From Aquimarina latercula DSM 2041 (GTDB lineage Bacteria > Bacteroidota > Bacteroidia > Flavobacteriales > Flavobacteriaceae), in assembly GCF_000430645.1 (NCBI RefSeq), contig NZ_KE387185.1:1461780-1525779 (forward strand): DNA of 64,000 bases. The letters are read 5' to 3'. The notes beneath the pieces are model-generated. The model ran no database searches. It was not told where the DNA came from and was given only the letters and a program-made list of their open reading frames with translations. Each line of letters starts with the position of its first letter. The stretch's first letter is position 1. Shown here piece after piece: positions 35,501 through 43,894 of the stretch. Made by a program: the position numbers and the translations under genes.

Positions 35501-36987
35501 CAGCAACAAATCCTAGTAATACTGATTGTGTAGCAACTTTAATGGTTACTGCTCCGGATTGTAGTTGTCCAGATATTGTGGAACCTACAAACCCGAGTAA
35601 TGAAAGTATTTGTATTGGTTCTACGGCGCCAGTGTTATCGGTAGATGTATTACCGGGTCAAACGGCAAACTGGTATGATCAAGACGGAAATTCTTTACTA
35701 ATGAATAGTACCACTTATACTTCAACGGATACTGCAGCTGGTGATTATATATATAGGGTAGAAGCTTTTGATACAACAGAAAATTGTGCTAGTGACCGTA
35801 TTGATGTTTTCTATCAAATTTTAGATATTCCGGTTGTTGATCCTATAGATCCGATTATGGCTTGCGAATCTTATGAGTTACCATCGTTAGCAGTCGGAAA
35901 TTATTTTACGCAAATGAACGGAGCAGGTACTCAGCTTAATGCTGGAGATATAATTAGCACAAGCCAGGTAATTTATGTGTATGCAGAAACCGGAACAACA
36001 CCAAATTGCTCTGATGAAGAAGTTCTTGATATTACCATAAATCCTTTACCTAATCCTGTTGCTCCAACAAATCCGGGAGATCGTTTTTGTGAAAGTTATA
36101 CATTACCTGCGTTACAAAGTGGTCAAAGTTATTATACAGGATCTAATGGAAGTGGAACGCAATTAAATGCTGGAGATGTTATACAAGAAAGCCAAACGGT
36201 TTTTTTAAGAGAAGTTGACGGTAATAATTGCGAAAATGAAGTTCAGTTTTTTGTAGAAATTATAAATGTCGAAGAATTAGAAATAGAGTCAGGGATTATA
36301 TGTGTAGGACCTTCTACAACAACGTCTGTTGTAATTAATACAGAATTAAGCGATATAGATTTTTCTTTTGAATGGAGTTTTGAAGGAACTGTAATTCCAG
36401 GAGCGAATCAATCTTTTTATGAAGCTACACAGCCTGGAACATATACAGTAACCTATACAGATGTGATATCAATGTGTACGGAAAGTTCAGAGGTAATAAT
36501 TATAGGTGTTAGTGATCCAGAGAGTTTAAATCTTCAATTGTCTGCAGGAGCGTTTTCGGATAGCACTGATATTATAGCAACTGTTGTTGGGGATAGTACT
36601 TATGAGTATGTATTAGATGATGGAATTCTGCAAGAAAGTAACATATTTACAAATGTTTCGCTGGGATTACATGAGGTAACTGCAGTAGATATCAATGGAT
36701 GTGGTTCAATTACAGCATCTATATTCGTAGTTGGTTTTCCAAACTTTTTTACTCCTAATAATGATGGTATTAATGATCAATGGGGTGTCATTGGAAATGC
36801 AGACACGCCAGAAATGGACATCTTTATTTTTGATAGATACGGAAAACTGCTTCAACAATTAAATAGAGATAATCAATGGGATGGAACCTATGGGGGCAAA
36901 CCTCTTCCTGCCTCGGATTATTGGTTTGTCGCAGAATTTAGAGATGGATCAGCGACCTTCAGAAGACACTTTACACTAAAAAGATAA
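32578..36987 (+). CDS. large T9SS-exported adhesin-like protein with TSP3 repeats and CHU_C gliding-type C-terminus
   Basis: 1,469 residues (ATG 32578; an ATG at 32590 is equally possible). Signal peptide SCLALLLFTFSYGQ. An Ig-like N-terminal part (about 25-200) leads to calcium-binding thrombospondin type 3 units around 205-225 (DSDNDGVPDTTDNDDDNDG) and again about 435-560. Several disulfide-like, repeated 90-120-residue modules fill 670-1,370, each opening with a CPDIVEPTNPS-type stretch. The end is a gliding-motility-associated CHU_C domain (about 1,385-1,469: FFTPNNDGINDQWGV, FDRYGKLL, WDGTYGGKPLPASDYWF), the T9SS type B sorting signal. It is likely displayed on the surface or secreted, as with SprB-like adhesins, and its downstream neighbour is the matching SprF-like protein. 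Confidence 0.88.
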   Translation: MPTIMTRTLFSSCLALLLFTFSYGQTVTFQTDDGLTAKTVCKGTEIQLNLDIDPPRPSGGTSTYNVQWEKTVNPTFIRNCPFPSGDGSCSFYRETPLETTTYTVTVNGGSSGSVRSTVTVTVEEVPNPGLNTTMFLCGRTGIINLFDELDGGPESGGVWSNGTGTYDTADPNGGAFTYTIDNGAACPPVSAVITVKPCGNNDSDNDGVPDTTDNDDDNDGIPDTIEDGFCTATTTTPIFVLEEDFGFGGPTRSRYAEGLGLTYNPVLPQDINGNDGEYNVATSTHYRTNVGFDATFLATDLVGDVDADGNTDGRYLAINMKSSAFADLPVFVAENLPVTPGLEYNFSMSIASLNNNAGELPANLTIEVLDQVAGTPLFSEDSGEIANGSDAWILVEDTFIAPAGVNIVTIRVINRQGTDGNGNDIGIDNIFLSTNACDFDRDGIPNSQDLDADNDGIYDIVESGNAAADANGDGRFDGAINTDGTSTTVVHNVINSDTDSNQDFLDIDSDGDGIIDNIEGQSTAGYIASSGVDGDFNGVDDSYDTNGTAISPVNSNTNALPDYIDVNSDPISGDCLEDTIEAYDIDQDGIPNTIADGSDIDGDGLDNAFDTVVLDRLTVETNASNGGTVPTDFPNNHNPLTEERDWREEIGDVNVDPLTITICDPVNLFDELPVGTLTTGTWSVPAMGTALTGGHLGTLDPTVTGILDGVYIYTLPVLSAGCPPIRYLIDVTIDDVCQCPDIDEPIVPAGPITTCIDATPLPSVTVTLAPGLEGRWYLADGVTPIARAQDTDTFTPEIGELVLGDNIFRVEAYDPVEMCTSDLVDVIFTVTAPPEAGEPNDTPPIPVALCEGDTTVVNLFDELTGEDAGGVWTDAIMTVIPGGTITADTNIEGDYTYTVTSNGCTDTAVISVTISTVPTLVFGSTTCATNRTTYDVSFTTNGTWDISIDPVNEGTIDVTNSMITGITDGVDVIITATNPSNTDCVATLMVTAPDCSCPDIVEPTNPSNESICIGSTAPVLSVDVLPGQTANWYDQDGNSLLMNSTTYTSTDTAAGDYIYRVEAFDTTENCASDRIDVFYQILDIPVVDPIDPIMACESYELPSLAVGNYFTQMNGAGTQLNAGDIISTSQVIYVYAETGTTPNCSDEEVLDITINPLPNPVAPTNPGDRFCESYTLPALQSGQSYYTGSNGSGTQLNAGDVIQESQTVFLREVDGNNCENEVQFFVEIINVEELEIESGIICVGPSTTTSVVINTELSDIDFSFEWSFEGTVIPGANQSFYEATQPGTYTVTYTDVISMCTESSEVIIIGVSDPESLNLQLSAGAFSDSTDIIATVVGDSTYEYVLDDGILQESNIFTNVSLGLHEVTAVDINGCGSITASIFVVGFPNFFTPNNDGINDQWGVIGNADTPEMDIFIFDRYGKLLQQLNRDNQWDGTYGGKPLPASDYWFVAEFRDGSATFRRHFTLKR

Positions 36988-37022
36988 TGAGAGTATTATA
37001 TCTCAATTTCAAAACAAGCAAG

Positions 37023-38021
37023 ATGAAATTTAAAAAAATATACCTAATGACAATGATAACATTGTTGTTTATAGGATTTGGAAATGCCCAAGAAGGATTA
37101 TCTATATATTCCGATTATCTTACAGATAATTATTATTTACTACATCCATCTATGGCTGGTGCAGCTAATTGTTCTCAGGTTCGATTGACAGGTAGAAGAA
37201 ATTGGGTAGGTCAAGAAGATAGTCCAGGATTATATACTGCAGCTTACAATGGTAGAATTGGTAATTCTCAATCAGGAATTGGTGCAATTGTGTATAATGA
37301 TAAAAATGGTTTCACTTCTCAAACAGGAGGATATGTTACGTACGCACATCATTTGATGTTCTCTAGAAGCGAAGTAGATCTAAATCAATTATCTTTTGGA
37401 TTAAGTGCCGGAATACTTCAATATAGATTAGATCAAACTAGATTTGACCCTAATGATCCTTTGGTTGGACCAGGATCTATAAGCCAAAGTGAATTTAACA
37501 TGGATGTAGGTTTTTCTTATAACCTATATAATTTTTATACACACGTTACTGTAAAGAATCTTTTAAAAAACTCCGGAGTTAACAATGATTTACAAATAGT
37601 TAATAACCTACGGAATTATCTAGTATCCGCAGGATATGTTTTTGATCGTCCAGGAAAAACTTTTTCATATGAACCATCAATTCTATATTCTTATAGAGAT
37701 GGTGTTGGTCAATCTACTATTGACTTCAATTTAAAAGTTTACAGTGATATGAATTTTGGGAAACTATGGGGTGGGTTATCTTACAGAAGGAGTTTTGATT
37801 CCATAGATTTTTTAGAAGGAGAGGAGATAAAGAGTCAGGCTTTAAATTATGTTACTCCGTTTGTTGGAGTTAATTTTGGAAAATATATGTTTGCTTATAC
37901 CTACTCCTATCAATCAAATCCAGTGACATTTAATAATGGTGGTTTTCATCAAATAACATTGGGGATAGATTTTTCTTGTAGAGCAAAAAAGTATGCGTGT
38001 TATTGTCCTTGGGTAGAGTAA
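37023..38021 (+). CDS. PorP/SprF-family type IX secretion membrane protein
   Basis: 332 residues from ATG 37023, chosen because it starts a clean signal peptide (KKIYLMTMITLLFIGFGNAQ); the frame is open from 36987, whose ATG overlaps the stop of the adhesin gene. Hallmarks of PorP/SprF: the opening YSDYLTDNYYLLHPSMAGAANCSQVRLTGRRNWVG and alternating strands of an outer-membrane barrel. SprF-like proteins are needed for T9SS export of the partner that bears a type B C-terminal domain and are encoded right after it, as here. So the pair is probably a dedicated secretion/display unit. The C-terminus ends CRAKKYACYCPW with three cysteines, which is unusual for a barrel end. Confidence 0.87.
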   Translation: MKFKKIYLMTMITLLFIGFGNAQEGLSIYSDYLTDNYYLLHPSMAGAANCSQVRLTGRRNWVGQEDSPGLYTAAYNGRIGNSQSGIGAIVYNDKNGFTSQTGGYVTYAHHLMFSRSEVDLNQLSFGLSAGILQYRLDQTRFDPNDPLVGPGSISQSEFNMDVGFSYNLYNFYTHVTVKNLLKNSGVNNDLQIVNNLRNYLVSAGYVFDRPGKTFSYEPSILYSYRDGVGQSTIDFNLKVYSDMNFGKLWGGLSYRRSFDSIDFLEGEEIKSQALNYVTPFVGVNFGKYMFAYTYSYQSNPVTFNNGGFHQITLGIDFSCRAKKYACYCPWVE

Positions 38022-38169
38022 TTTTCTTTAGGATTGTACTATCTGAAATTTTAAAAAAAAGTAAAGAGAACAGATAGAACATTATATTATAGTTAACTTC
38101 TTTTATTAAGAGGAAGATAGTTTGATATTTTTTTAAAGAAGGGATAACATCAGGTTTATTGTGGTAAAA

Positions 38170-38177
38170 TATTTTTG
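38170..38177 (+). promoter_or_regulatory. -7 promoter element of the phoD-like gene
   Basis: TATTTTTG matches TAnnTTTG and ends 20 bases before the ATG at 38198. No TTG was found 17-23 nt upstream, so the call rests on one element. Confidence 0.35.
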
Positions 38178-38197
38178 AAAGAAAATAAATACACACA

Positions 38198-39928
38198 ATG
38201 AATAGAAGAAATTTTTTTGAAAAATCTTTGTTAGTTGCTGGAGGTTTTATGATTGCTCCCATGTACATCAGCTGTAATAACGATGATGATATGGACATCA
38301 GTATTCCAGATCTTAGTACGGATAACTTTTTTGAAGGAGTAGCAAGTTTTGACCCAACAGATTCTAAGATTATCATATGGACACGATTCACTCCGAATAC
38401 TGGTAGTTCTAATATTACAATTAATTGGCAAATTGCTTTGGACCAAAATTTTGATGATGTATTAAGAAGCGGTGAGTTTGTAACTGGAGCGGATAGGGAT
38501 TATACCGTAGCAATTGATGTTCAAGAATTGCCTTCTAATAGTAAATTTTATTATCGATTCTTTGAGTTAGAGACGCAGACCACTTCTGTGATTGGCGAAA
38601 CAATTACACTTCCTGCTGTGGGTGATACGGTAACAGATGTAAAATTGGCTGTTTGTTCTTGTGCAAACTTCGCAGCTGGGTTATTTAATGTGTATGGTGC
38701 AATGGCTAATTCGGAGGCAGATGTGATTGTTCATTTAGGAGATTACATATATGAGTATGGAGAAGGAGAGTATGGAACCAATGAGAATACTGTAGCTTTA
38801 GATAGAGTTCATAAACCAGCAAATGAAATTATATCACTTACAGATTACCGAGCTAGGTATAAGCAATATAGAAGTGATACTCAACTACAATTAGCACATC
38901 AAAAAAAGCCATTTATTTGTGTGTGGGATGATCATGAAGTTACCAATGATGCGTACAAGGATGGAGCAGAGAACCATCAAGATTCTGAAGGTTCTTATGA
39001 AGTCAGAAAACAAACGGCAATACAGGTATATAGCGAATTCTTACCATTACGATCTACTGATCCATCTAAGATTTATAGATCATTTGATTTTGGAAGTGTG
39101 TTAAGTTTACATATGCTAGATACGAGAATTATAGGAAGAGATAAACAACTTTCTTACGATGATTTCTTTAGTCCAACTTCAGGATTGGATGCTGTTGCTT
39201 TTCAAACAGCACTTCAGGACCCTAGTAGAACTTTACTGGGATCAGAACAGTTAAGTTGGTTGTCTGGAGCAGTTTCTGCAAGTAATGCAAATTGGCAAGT
39301 TTTAGGTCAGCAGGTATTAATGGGTAAGATGTTTATGCCAGCAGAGCTTTTAATTTTAATAGGAACTCTTGTGGCAGAAATAGGCGCTCTAGGAAGTGCA
39401 ACTCCAGAGACGGCTTTGGCTTTTCAAACCGCGTTAACGGATTTGACAGCTATAAAATCTAGGCTTTTAGCAGGTGATCCGACGCTAACACCAGAAGAGA
39501 TTACTAGGGTGCAAACAGTTGTTCCTTATAACCTAGATGCATGGGATGGATATTTTGTAGAAAGAGAGCAACTTTTTGCTATGTTAGGAGGAAAGAAAAC
39601 AGTTTGTCTTGCCGGTGATACACATAATGCTTGGTATAGTGAATTAAAAGATGCAACGGGGAAAGAAATAGGAGTGGAGTTTGCTACATCATCGGTTTCT
39701 TCTCCAGGATTCGAAGGCTTTTTAGGAGTTGATGCCAATCAAGCTGCAGGTTTTCAGCAAGCCTTAGAGATATTAATAGATGATTTACAATATATGGATG
39801 CTACCCAAAGAGGATTCTTACAGGTAACCTTTACACCGAGTAGTAGTCAGGCGCAATGGAATTTTATAAATACCATAGCTGCTGAAAATTATACAGTAAC
39901 TGTTGGGGAAACAGTTTCGTATAGCTAA
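38198..39928 (+). CDS. PhoD-type alkaline phosphatase / phosphodiesterase, lipoprotein
   Basis: 576 residues. N-terminus has MNRRNFFEK (twin-arginine-like) followed by a hydrophobic stretch and a lipobox-like MYISC (cysteine about residue 26), so Tat export with lipidation is likely. PhoD landmarks: an N-terminal fibronectin-like region (about 40-145), LGDYIYEYG (about 180-190), WDDHEVTND (about 242-250), LDTRIIGRD and GDTHNAWYSELKD (about 472-484). These residues coordinate the Fe/Ca centre of PhoD. It hydrolyses phosphomono- or diesters in the periplasm or outer face for phosphate scavenging. It follows the T9SS pair but has its own -7 element; a link between them is not shown. Confidence 0.9.
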   Translation: MNRRNFFEKSLLVAGGFMIAPMYISCNNDDDMDISIPDLSTDNFFEGVASFDPTDSKIIIWTRFTPNTGSSNITINWQIALDQNFDDVLRSGEFVTGADRDYTVAIDVQELPSNSKFYYRFFELETQTTSVIGETITLPAVGDTVTDVKLAVCSCANFAAGLFNVYGAMANSEADVIVHLGDYIYEYGEGEYGTNENTVALDRVHKPANEIISLTDYRARYKQYRSDTQLQLAHQKKPFICVWDDHEVTNDAYKDGAENHQDSEGSYEVRKQTAIQVYSEFLPLRSTDPSKIYRSFDFGSVLSLHMLDTRIIGRDKQLSYDDFFSPTSGLDAVAFQTALQDPSRTLLGSEQLSWLSGAVSASNANWQVLGQQVLMGKMFMPAELLILIGTLVAEIGALGSATPETALAFQTALTDLTAIKSRLLAGDPTLTPEEITRVQTVVPYNLDAWDGYFVEREQLFAMLGGKKTVCLAGDTHNAWYSELKDATGKEIGVEFATSSVSSPGFEGFLGVDANQAAGFQQALEILIDDLQYMDATQRGFLQVTFTPSSSQAQWNFINTIAAENYTVTVGETVSYS

Positions 39929-39958
39929 GAATGTTTTTGTTTATAAGTATTTAGTCAA

Positions 39959-39985
39959 AACGCAACCTAAATAAGGTTGCGTTTT
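39959..39985. terminator. terminator between phoD-like gene and the secreted unknown
   Basis: 10-bp stem AACGCAACCT (39959-39968) with AGGTTGCGTT (39974-39983), 5-nt loop, followed by TTTTC on the plus strand. It sits 30 bases past the phoD-like stop and 27 bases past the convergent stop, so it may serve both. Confidence 0.8.
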
Positions 39986-40011
39986 CTTTATGAGAATATC
40001 AGAAAAAAAAA

Positions 40012-41586
40012 TTATTCTACACTACAATTCGTTAACTCTTTACAGAAACGAAGTAAATCTTCTTGATTGTTTTTATACTCTTTATTTGCTACTTTTTCTT
40101 GAACGATGGTACATCCTTCTGCTAATTTGGTAAGATTCTTTTTAAACCCAAAAACATAACCAGTTGACATAGTAGATTTACCTTTTTCACTTCCTGTAGG
40201 AAGAATTACTAGTTCTTTATTGTTAAATAGATATAAGTTTATTTTTTCAGATTCAAATAAAACTTTGCATAGTTTATCTGTTGCTCCACCAAGTATCATT
40301 TGACCAGCATCCACTTCACCATTCTTAATTGAAGATTCTTTAAATTTTATATTTCTAAAATGATCTCCGTCTACAAATACAAGTTCTTTGCATTTTTTAG
40401 CTTTTCTAACTCTAGTGCCAAAAGGTTTGCCATTTTGATCATATTCTACTGTTTTAAGACTGTAGGCAATTTTATTGATATCTGAGGTTTTGATGTCTAC
40501 AAGGGTAGTGTCATTTTCTTTTGTTATTAAATACGCTTGATTAACTTCTATATCTGTACTTATATCATTCTGATCTTCTTCTTGATCGCTTAGGTCTTCA
40601 GTTACAACTTCAAAATGTCTGGACTTTGTTTCATTTGCTTTAAAATCTTCTATAAGTTGATCTGCAATTCTGTTAAAATATTTACCATCACTTTTGTCAT
40701 AATCATTATCGATTATTTTTTGAGCATATTCTTTAACTTTTTCAGGTTCATCTAAATAATAATAGATTTTAGCGATGTTGTAATAACTCGCATATCGCAC
40801 TTTACGTATTTTCCTTTTCTTGCCTTGGTAATTCGGGATTACGCTATTAAAATAGTCGATTACAGGTTGTACTTCGGTTTTGAGAGAATCAATAGATGCA
40901 TTGTATTTCATTTTCTCAAAAGCAGATTGTAGTGTTTGATATGCTTCTTGATGCTTCGCAAATTCAGGATGTTTTTTAGACCTTAGAATCCAGAAAAATT
41001 CTCTTTCATGAGATTCAATGTCATAACCATATGTACTAGTAAGGTGACCTCTGGCAGAGCTTAAGAATTGTGATTTGTGGCTGCTTTTGTATTTATCTCT
41101 TAGATTATATCGGTTGTTGTTGTAGTAATCTTGTGCTTTTTTATAGGTGCTAAATTCTCCACTGGTATGAGTTTCACTTTCAGAATAGCTTTTTTCATAA
41201 GCGTTAGCATTTGTTGCGTTATTAACCGATAATGTAGCAGATGATGCGTAGTTTACATTGGCAGTGTATGTGTAGCTTACAGATAATACTTTACCGTCTT
41301 TGTCCTTTTTTTCGTGTTTTTCTTTTTTAATATCAACGGTTCCAATTTTGGTGCCGTGAAATTTGTAGTTGAGATCTAAAGTTCCTCCTGTTTTTACTTT
41401 AGAAAATCCAGGGATGGTTATAGAACCTGTATTTATAGAATATGTTCTTTTACTATCATCAAGGATAGGCTTAGAAGGTAGGTTTACATAAGAAGTCTTG
41501 AAATTTTCTCGATCTATATTGGCACTTTGAGCAAAGGATATAGTACATAAGAGTGATGCAATACAAGAAAGTAGTGTTTGTTTCAT
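40012..41586 (-). CDS. secreted protein of unknown function
   Basis: 524 residues with a signal peptide (LLSCIASLLCTISFAQ, cut about residue 20). The N-terminal part (about 25-130) is beta-rich with PGFSKVKTGGTLDLNYKFHGTKIG. A helical, lysine-rich central region follows (about 150-310) with possible TPR-like pairs (EKMKYNASIDSLKTE, YYLDEPEKVKEYAQK). The C-terminal third (about 350-520) is beta-rich, including YLFNNKELVILPTGSEKGK. I do not recognise a family. No T9SS signal is visible. It could be an outer-membrane-associated or periplasmic protein; single gene with its own upstream region. Confidence 0.65.
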   Translation of the reverse strand: MKQTLLSCIASLLCTISFAQSANIDRENFKTSYVNLPSKPILDDSKRTYSINTGSITIPGFSKVKTGGTLDLNYKFHGTKIGTVDIKKEKHEKKDKDGKVLSVSYTYTANVNYASSATLSVNNATNANAYEKSYSESETHTSGEFSTYKKAQDYYNNNRYNLRDKYKSSHKSQFLSSARGHLTSTYGYDIESHEREFFWILRSKKHPEFAKHQEAYQTLQSAFEKMKYNASIDSLKTEVQPVIDYFNSVIPNYQGKKRKIRKVRYASYYNIAKIYYYLDEPEKVKEYAQKIIDNDYDKSDGKYFNRIADQLIEDFKANETKSRHFEVVTEDLSDQEEDQNDISTDIEVNQAYLITKENDTTLVDIKTSDINKIAYSLKTVEYDQNGKPFGTRVRKAKKCKELVFVDGDHFRNIKFKESSIKNGEVDAGQMILGGATDKLCKVLFESEKINLYLFNNKELVILPTGSEKGKSTMSTGYVFGFKKNLTKLAEGCTIVQEKVANKEYKNNQEDLLRFCKELTNCSVE

Positions 41587-41680
41587 GAAATATGGGGTTT
41601 TAAAATAAAGGTGCGAAAATAGTTAAAAAAATGTTAACAGATGTGTTTGGTTATAATTTTTAGAGTTTTTGTAAAAAGAA

Positions 41681-41713
41681 AAAGCGTGTTTATTTTAAAA
41701 ATAAACACGCTTT
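41681..41713 (-). terminator. terminator after lysS
   Basis: A 16-bp perfect inverted repeat (41681-41696 and 41698-41713; GC core AAAGCGTGTTTA/TAAACACGCTTT) 18 bases past the lysS stop, followed on the minus strand by a T-run. The single central base leaves little loop, but outer A/T pairs may open. Confidence 0.85.
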
Positions 41714-41731
41714 CATATATAATTAAATGAT

Positions 41732-43441
41732 CTATTCTGCCAATTCTACGATTAGGCTATCATCTGTTTTAGTAACTTTAGTAAGACCTAGTTTAGAAAG
41801 TCCTTTCATACCCTTATCCCAAGCTTTATTACTTAAACCAGAAGCTGTTTTTAGATCAGCTAAAGGCATGCTTTGTTCTTTCTTGATAATTTCAAAAATA
41901 GCTTTTTCATTATCATTAAGAGATTCTATAATATTTGCCTGTGCGGTTCGCACCTCTGGTCGCATCTGTGGGAAGAATAGCACCTCTTGTATAGATTGAT
42001 TATTAGTTAGATACATAATCAATCGATCCATACCGATTCCCATTCCGGATGTAGGAGGCATACCATATTCTAGGGCTCTGATAAAGTCGTTATCGATAAA
42101 CATTGCTTCGTCATCACCTTTTTCACTTAGTTTTAATTGTGCTTCAAAACGTTCTCGCTGATCAATAGGATCATTAAGCTCAGAGTATGCATTAGCTATC
42201 TCTTTACCACAAACCATTAGTTCAAAACGTTCTGTAAGATCTGGATTGTCTCTATGTTCTTTACATAAAGGACTCATCTCTTTTGGGTAATCAGTAATAA
42301 ATGTGGGTTGGATGTAATTTCCTTCACACTTTTCACCAAAAATTTCATCTATTAATTTTCCTTTACCCATGGTTTCATCTACTTCGATACCCATTCCTTT
42401 GGCTGCTTCACGAATTTCTTCTTCAGATTTTCCTGTAATATCAAATCCAGTAAAATGCTTTATCGAATCGGTCATCGTTACACGAGCATAAGGAGTTTTA
42501 AAGTTTATTTTATGTTCTCCAAAAGTAGCATCCGTAGTTCCGTTTACTGAGATAGCACAATGTTCTACTAGATTTTCTGTAAACTCCATCATCCAGTTGT
42601 AGTCCTTATAAGCTACATAAATTTCCATGGCGGTAAATTCTGGATTATGGGTACGATCCATTCCTTCGTTTCTAAAGTTCTTAGAAAACTCATAGACACC
42701 TTCAAAACCACCAACGATTAATCGTTTTAGATATAACTCATTAGCAATACGCATATATAAAGGAATATCTAGTGAGTTATGATGTGTTATAAATGGACGT
42801 GCAGAGGCACCACCAGGTATCGGTTGTAGGATAGGTGTTTCTACTTCAAAATATCCTTTGGTATTAAAAAACTCACGCATCGCGTTAAAAAGCTTTGTTC
42901 TTTTTACAAATACATCTTTAACGTGAGGGTTTACTACTAAATCTACATAACGCTGACGGTATCTCAATTCTGGATCTGTAAAAGCGTCATACACTTTTCC
43001 ATCAGCATCGGTTCTCGGTTGAGGTAATGGTTTTAGTGTTTTACTTAATAATGTAAAGTCTTTAACCATTACAGTTTTTTCTCCTACTTGTGTAGTAAAA
43101 AGTTCCCCTTCGATACCAATAAAATCTCCTATATCTAATAACTTTTTATAAATCTCATTATACTTAGCCTTATCATCATCGGTACAAATTTCATCTCTAT
43201 TAAAATATACCTGTATACGGCCATTAGAATCTTGTACTTCTGCAAAAGAAGCTTTCCCTTGTATACGTCTAGACATCAATCTACCAGCAATAACTACCTT
43301 TTTTCCTTCTTCATATTTCTGTTTGACATCTTCAGAAGTATGGTCTACCGGAAATAAAGCTGCCGGATATGGATTAATTCCTAGATCGCGTAGGGTTTGT
43401 AGTTTCTCTCTTCTTACAAGTTCTTGTTCTGATAATTGCAT
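41732..43441 (-). CDS. lysS: class II lysyl-tRNA synthetase
   Basis: 569 residues. N-terminal anticodon-binding OB fold (about 50-150, VVIAGRLMSRRIQGKASFAEVQD), then the class II core: motif 1 region GYFEVETPIL (about 195), motif 2 FRNEGMDRTHNPEFT (about 257-271) and motif 3 GMGIGMDRLIMYL (about 478-490). It charges tRNA-Lys with lysine. The core normally ends soon after motif 3; here about 60 further residues form a small helical/winged-helix-like extension (LADLKTASGLSNKAWDKGMK), which is common in Bacteroidota LysS. The gene has its own -33/-7 promoter and terminator. Confidence 0.97.
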   Translation of the reverse strand: MQLSEQELVRREKLQTLRDLGINPYPAALFPVDHTSEDVKQKYEEGKKVVIAGRLMSRRIQGKASFAEVQDSNGRIQVYFNRDEICTDDDKAKYNEIYKKLLDIGDFIGIEGELFTTQVGEKTVMVKDFTLLSKTLKPLPQPRTDADGKVYDAFTDPELRYRQRYVDLVVNPHVKDVFVKRTKLFNAMREFFNTKGYFEVETPILQPIPGGASARPFITHHNSLDIPLYMRIANELYLKRLIVGGFEGVYEFSKNFRNEGMDRTHNPEFTAMEIYVAYKDYNWMMEFTENLVEHCAISVNGTTDATFGEHKINFKTPYARVTMTDSIKHFTGFDITGKSEEEIREAAKGMGIEVDETMGKGKLIDEIFGEKCEGNYIQPTFITDYPKEMSPLCKEHRDNPDLTERFELMVCGKEIANAYSELNDPIDQRERFEAQLKLSEKGDDEAMFIDNDFIRALEYGMPPTSGMGIGMDRLIMYLTNNQSIQEVLFFPQMRPEVRTAQANIIESLNDNEKAIFEIIKKEQSMPLADLKTASGLSNKAWDKGMKGLSKLGLTKVTKTDDSLIVELAE

Positions 43442-43462
43442 AATGCTGCCGTTTTAAGCGTG

Positions 43463-43493
43463 CAAAGATACGAAGTATGAGATAATCTTTCAA
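43463..43493 (-). promoter_or_regulatory. promoter of lysS
   Basis: Minus strand TTG (43491-43493) then 20 nt then TATCTTTG (43463-43470), matching TTG-N17-23-TAnnTTTG. The -7 element ends 21 bases before the ATG at 43441. Confidence 0.62.
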
Positions 43494-43894
43494 TTGATTT
43501 TTAAGTATAGTCTTGCTTTAGTTTTTATGTTATAAGAGAACTTTATTAAATAGAAAAACAAAGAATTAATTTTTCGCTTAAAACCTTATTGTTTAAAACC
43601 TAGTCATAGAATAACTAAGATTCTAAAAGACTATTTCTTGTAGTTGTTAATAACAATATTAAGATTGTAAACTATTTTCTTCTTTTTTAACATTTTATTT
43701 AATTAAGGATCAGTACATTGCATTATGTAACACAAAAAGTGTACAACGAATGCTATGGGGATAGCAGCATTGTAATTTTTATAAAAATCAAATATTTGTT
43801 TATCGTAATACAGTAGAGAAGGACGTCTACTGGTACACAATAGTTTTATAAAAGTTGACAATATAGTTGTATTTAACCAACAAAAAAGTAATCA
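43494..43894. other. intergenic region between lysS and the PD40 protein
   Basis: About 400 bases with no credible gene. Two small symmetric elements are visible: TTGTTAATAACAA (43644-43656) and a 7-bp stem CAGTAGA/TCTACTG (43811-43817, 43826-43832; 8-nt loop) 62 bases before the next ATG. Either could be an operator or chance in AT-rich DNA. Confidence 0.4.
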
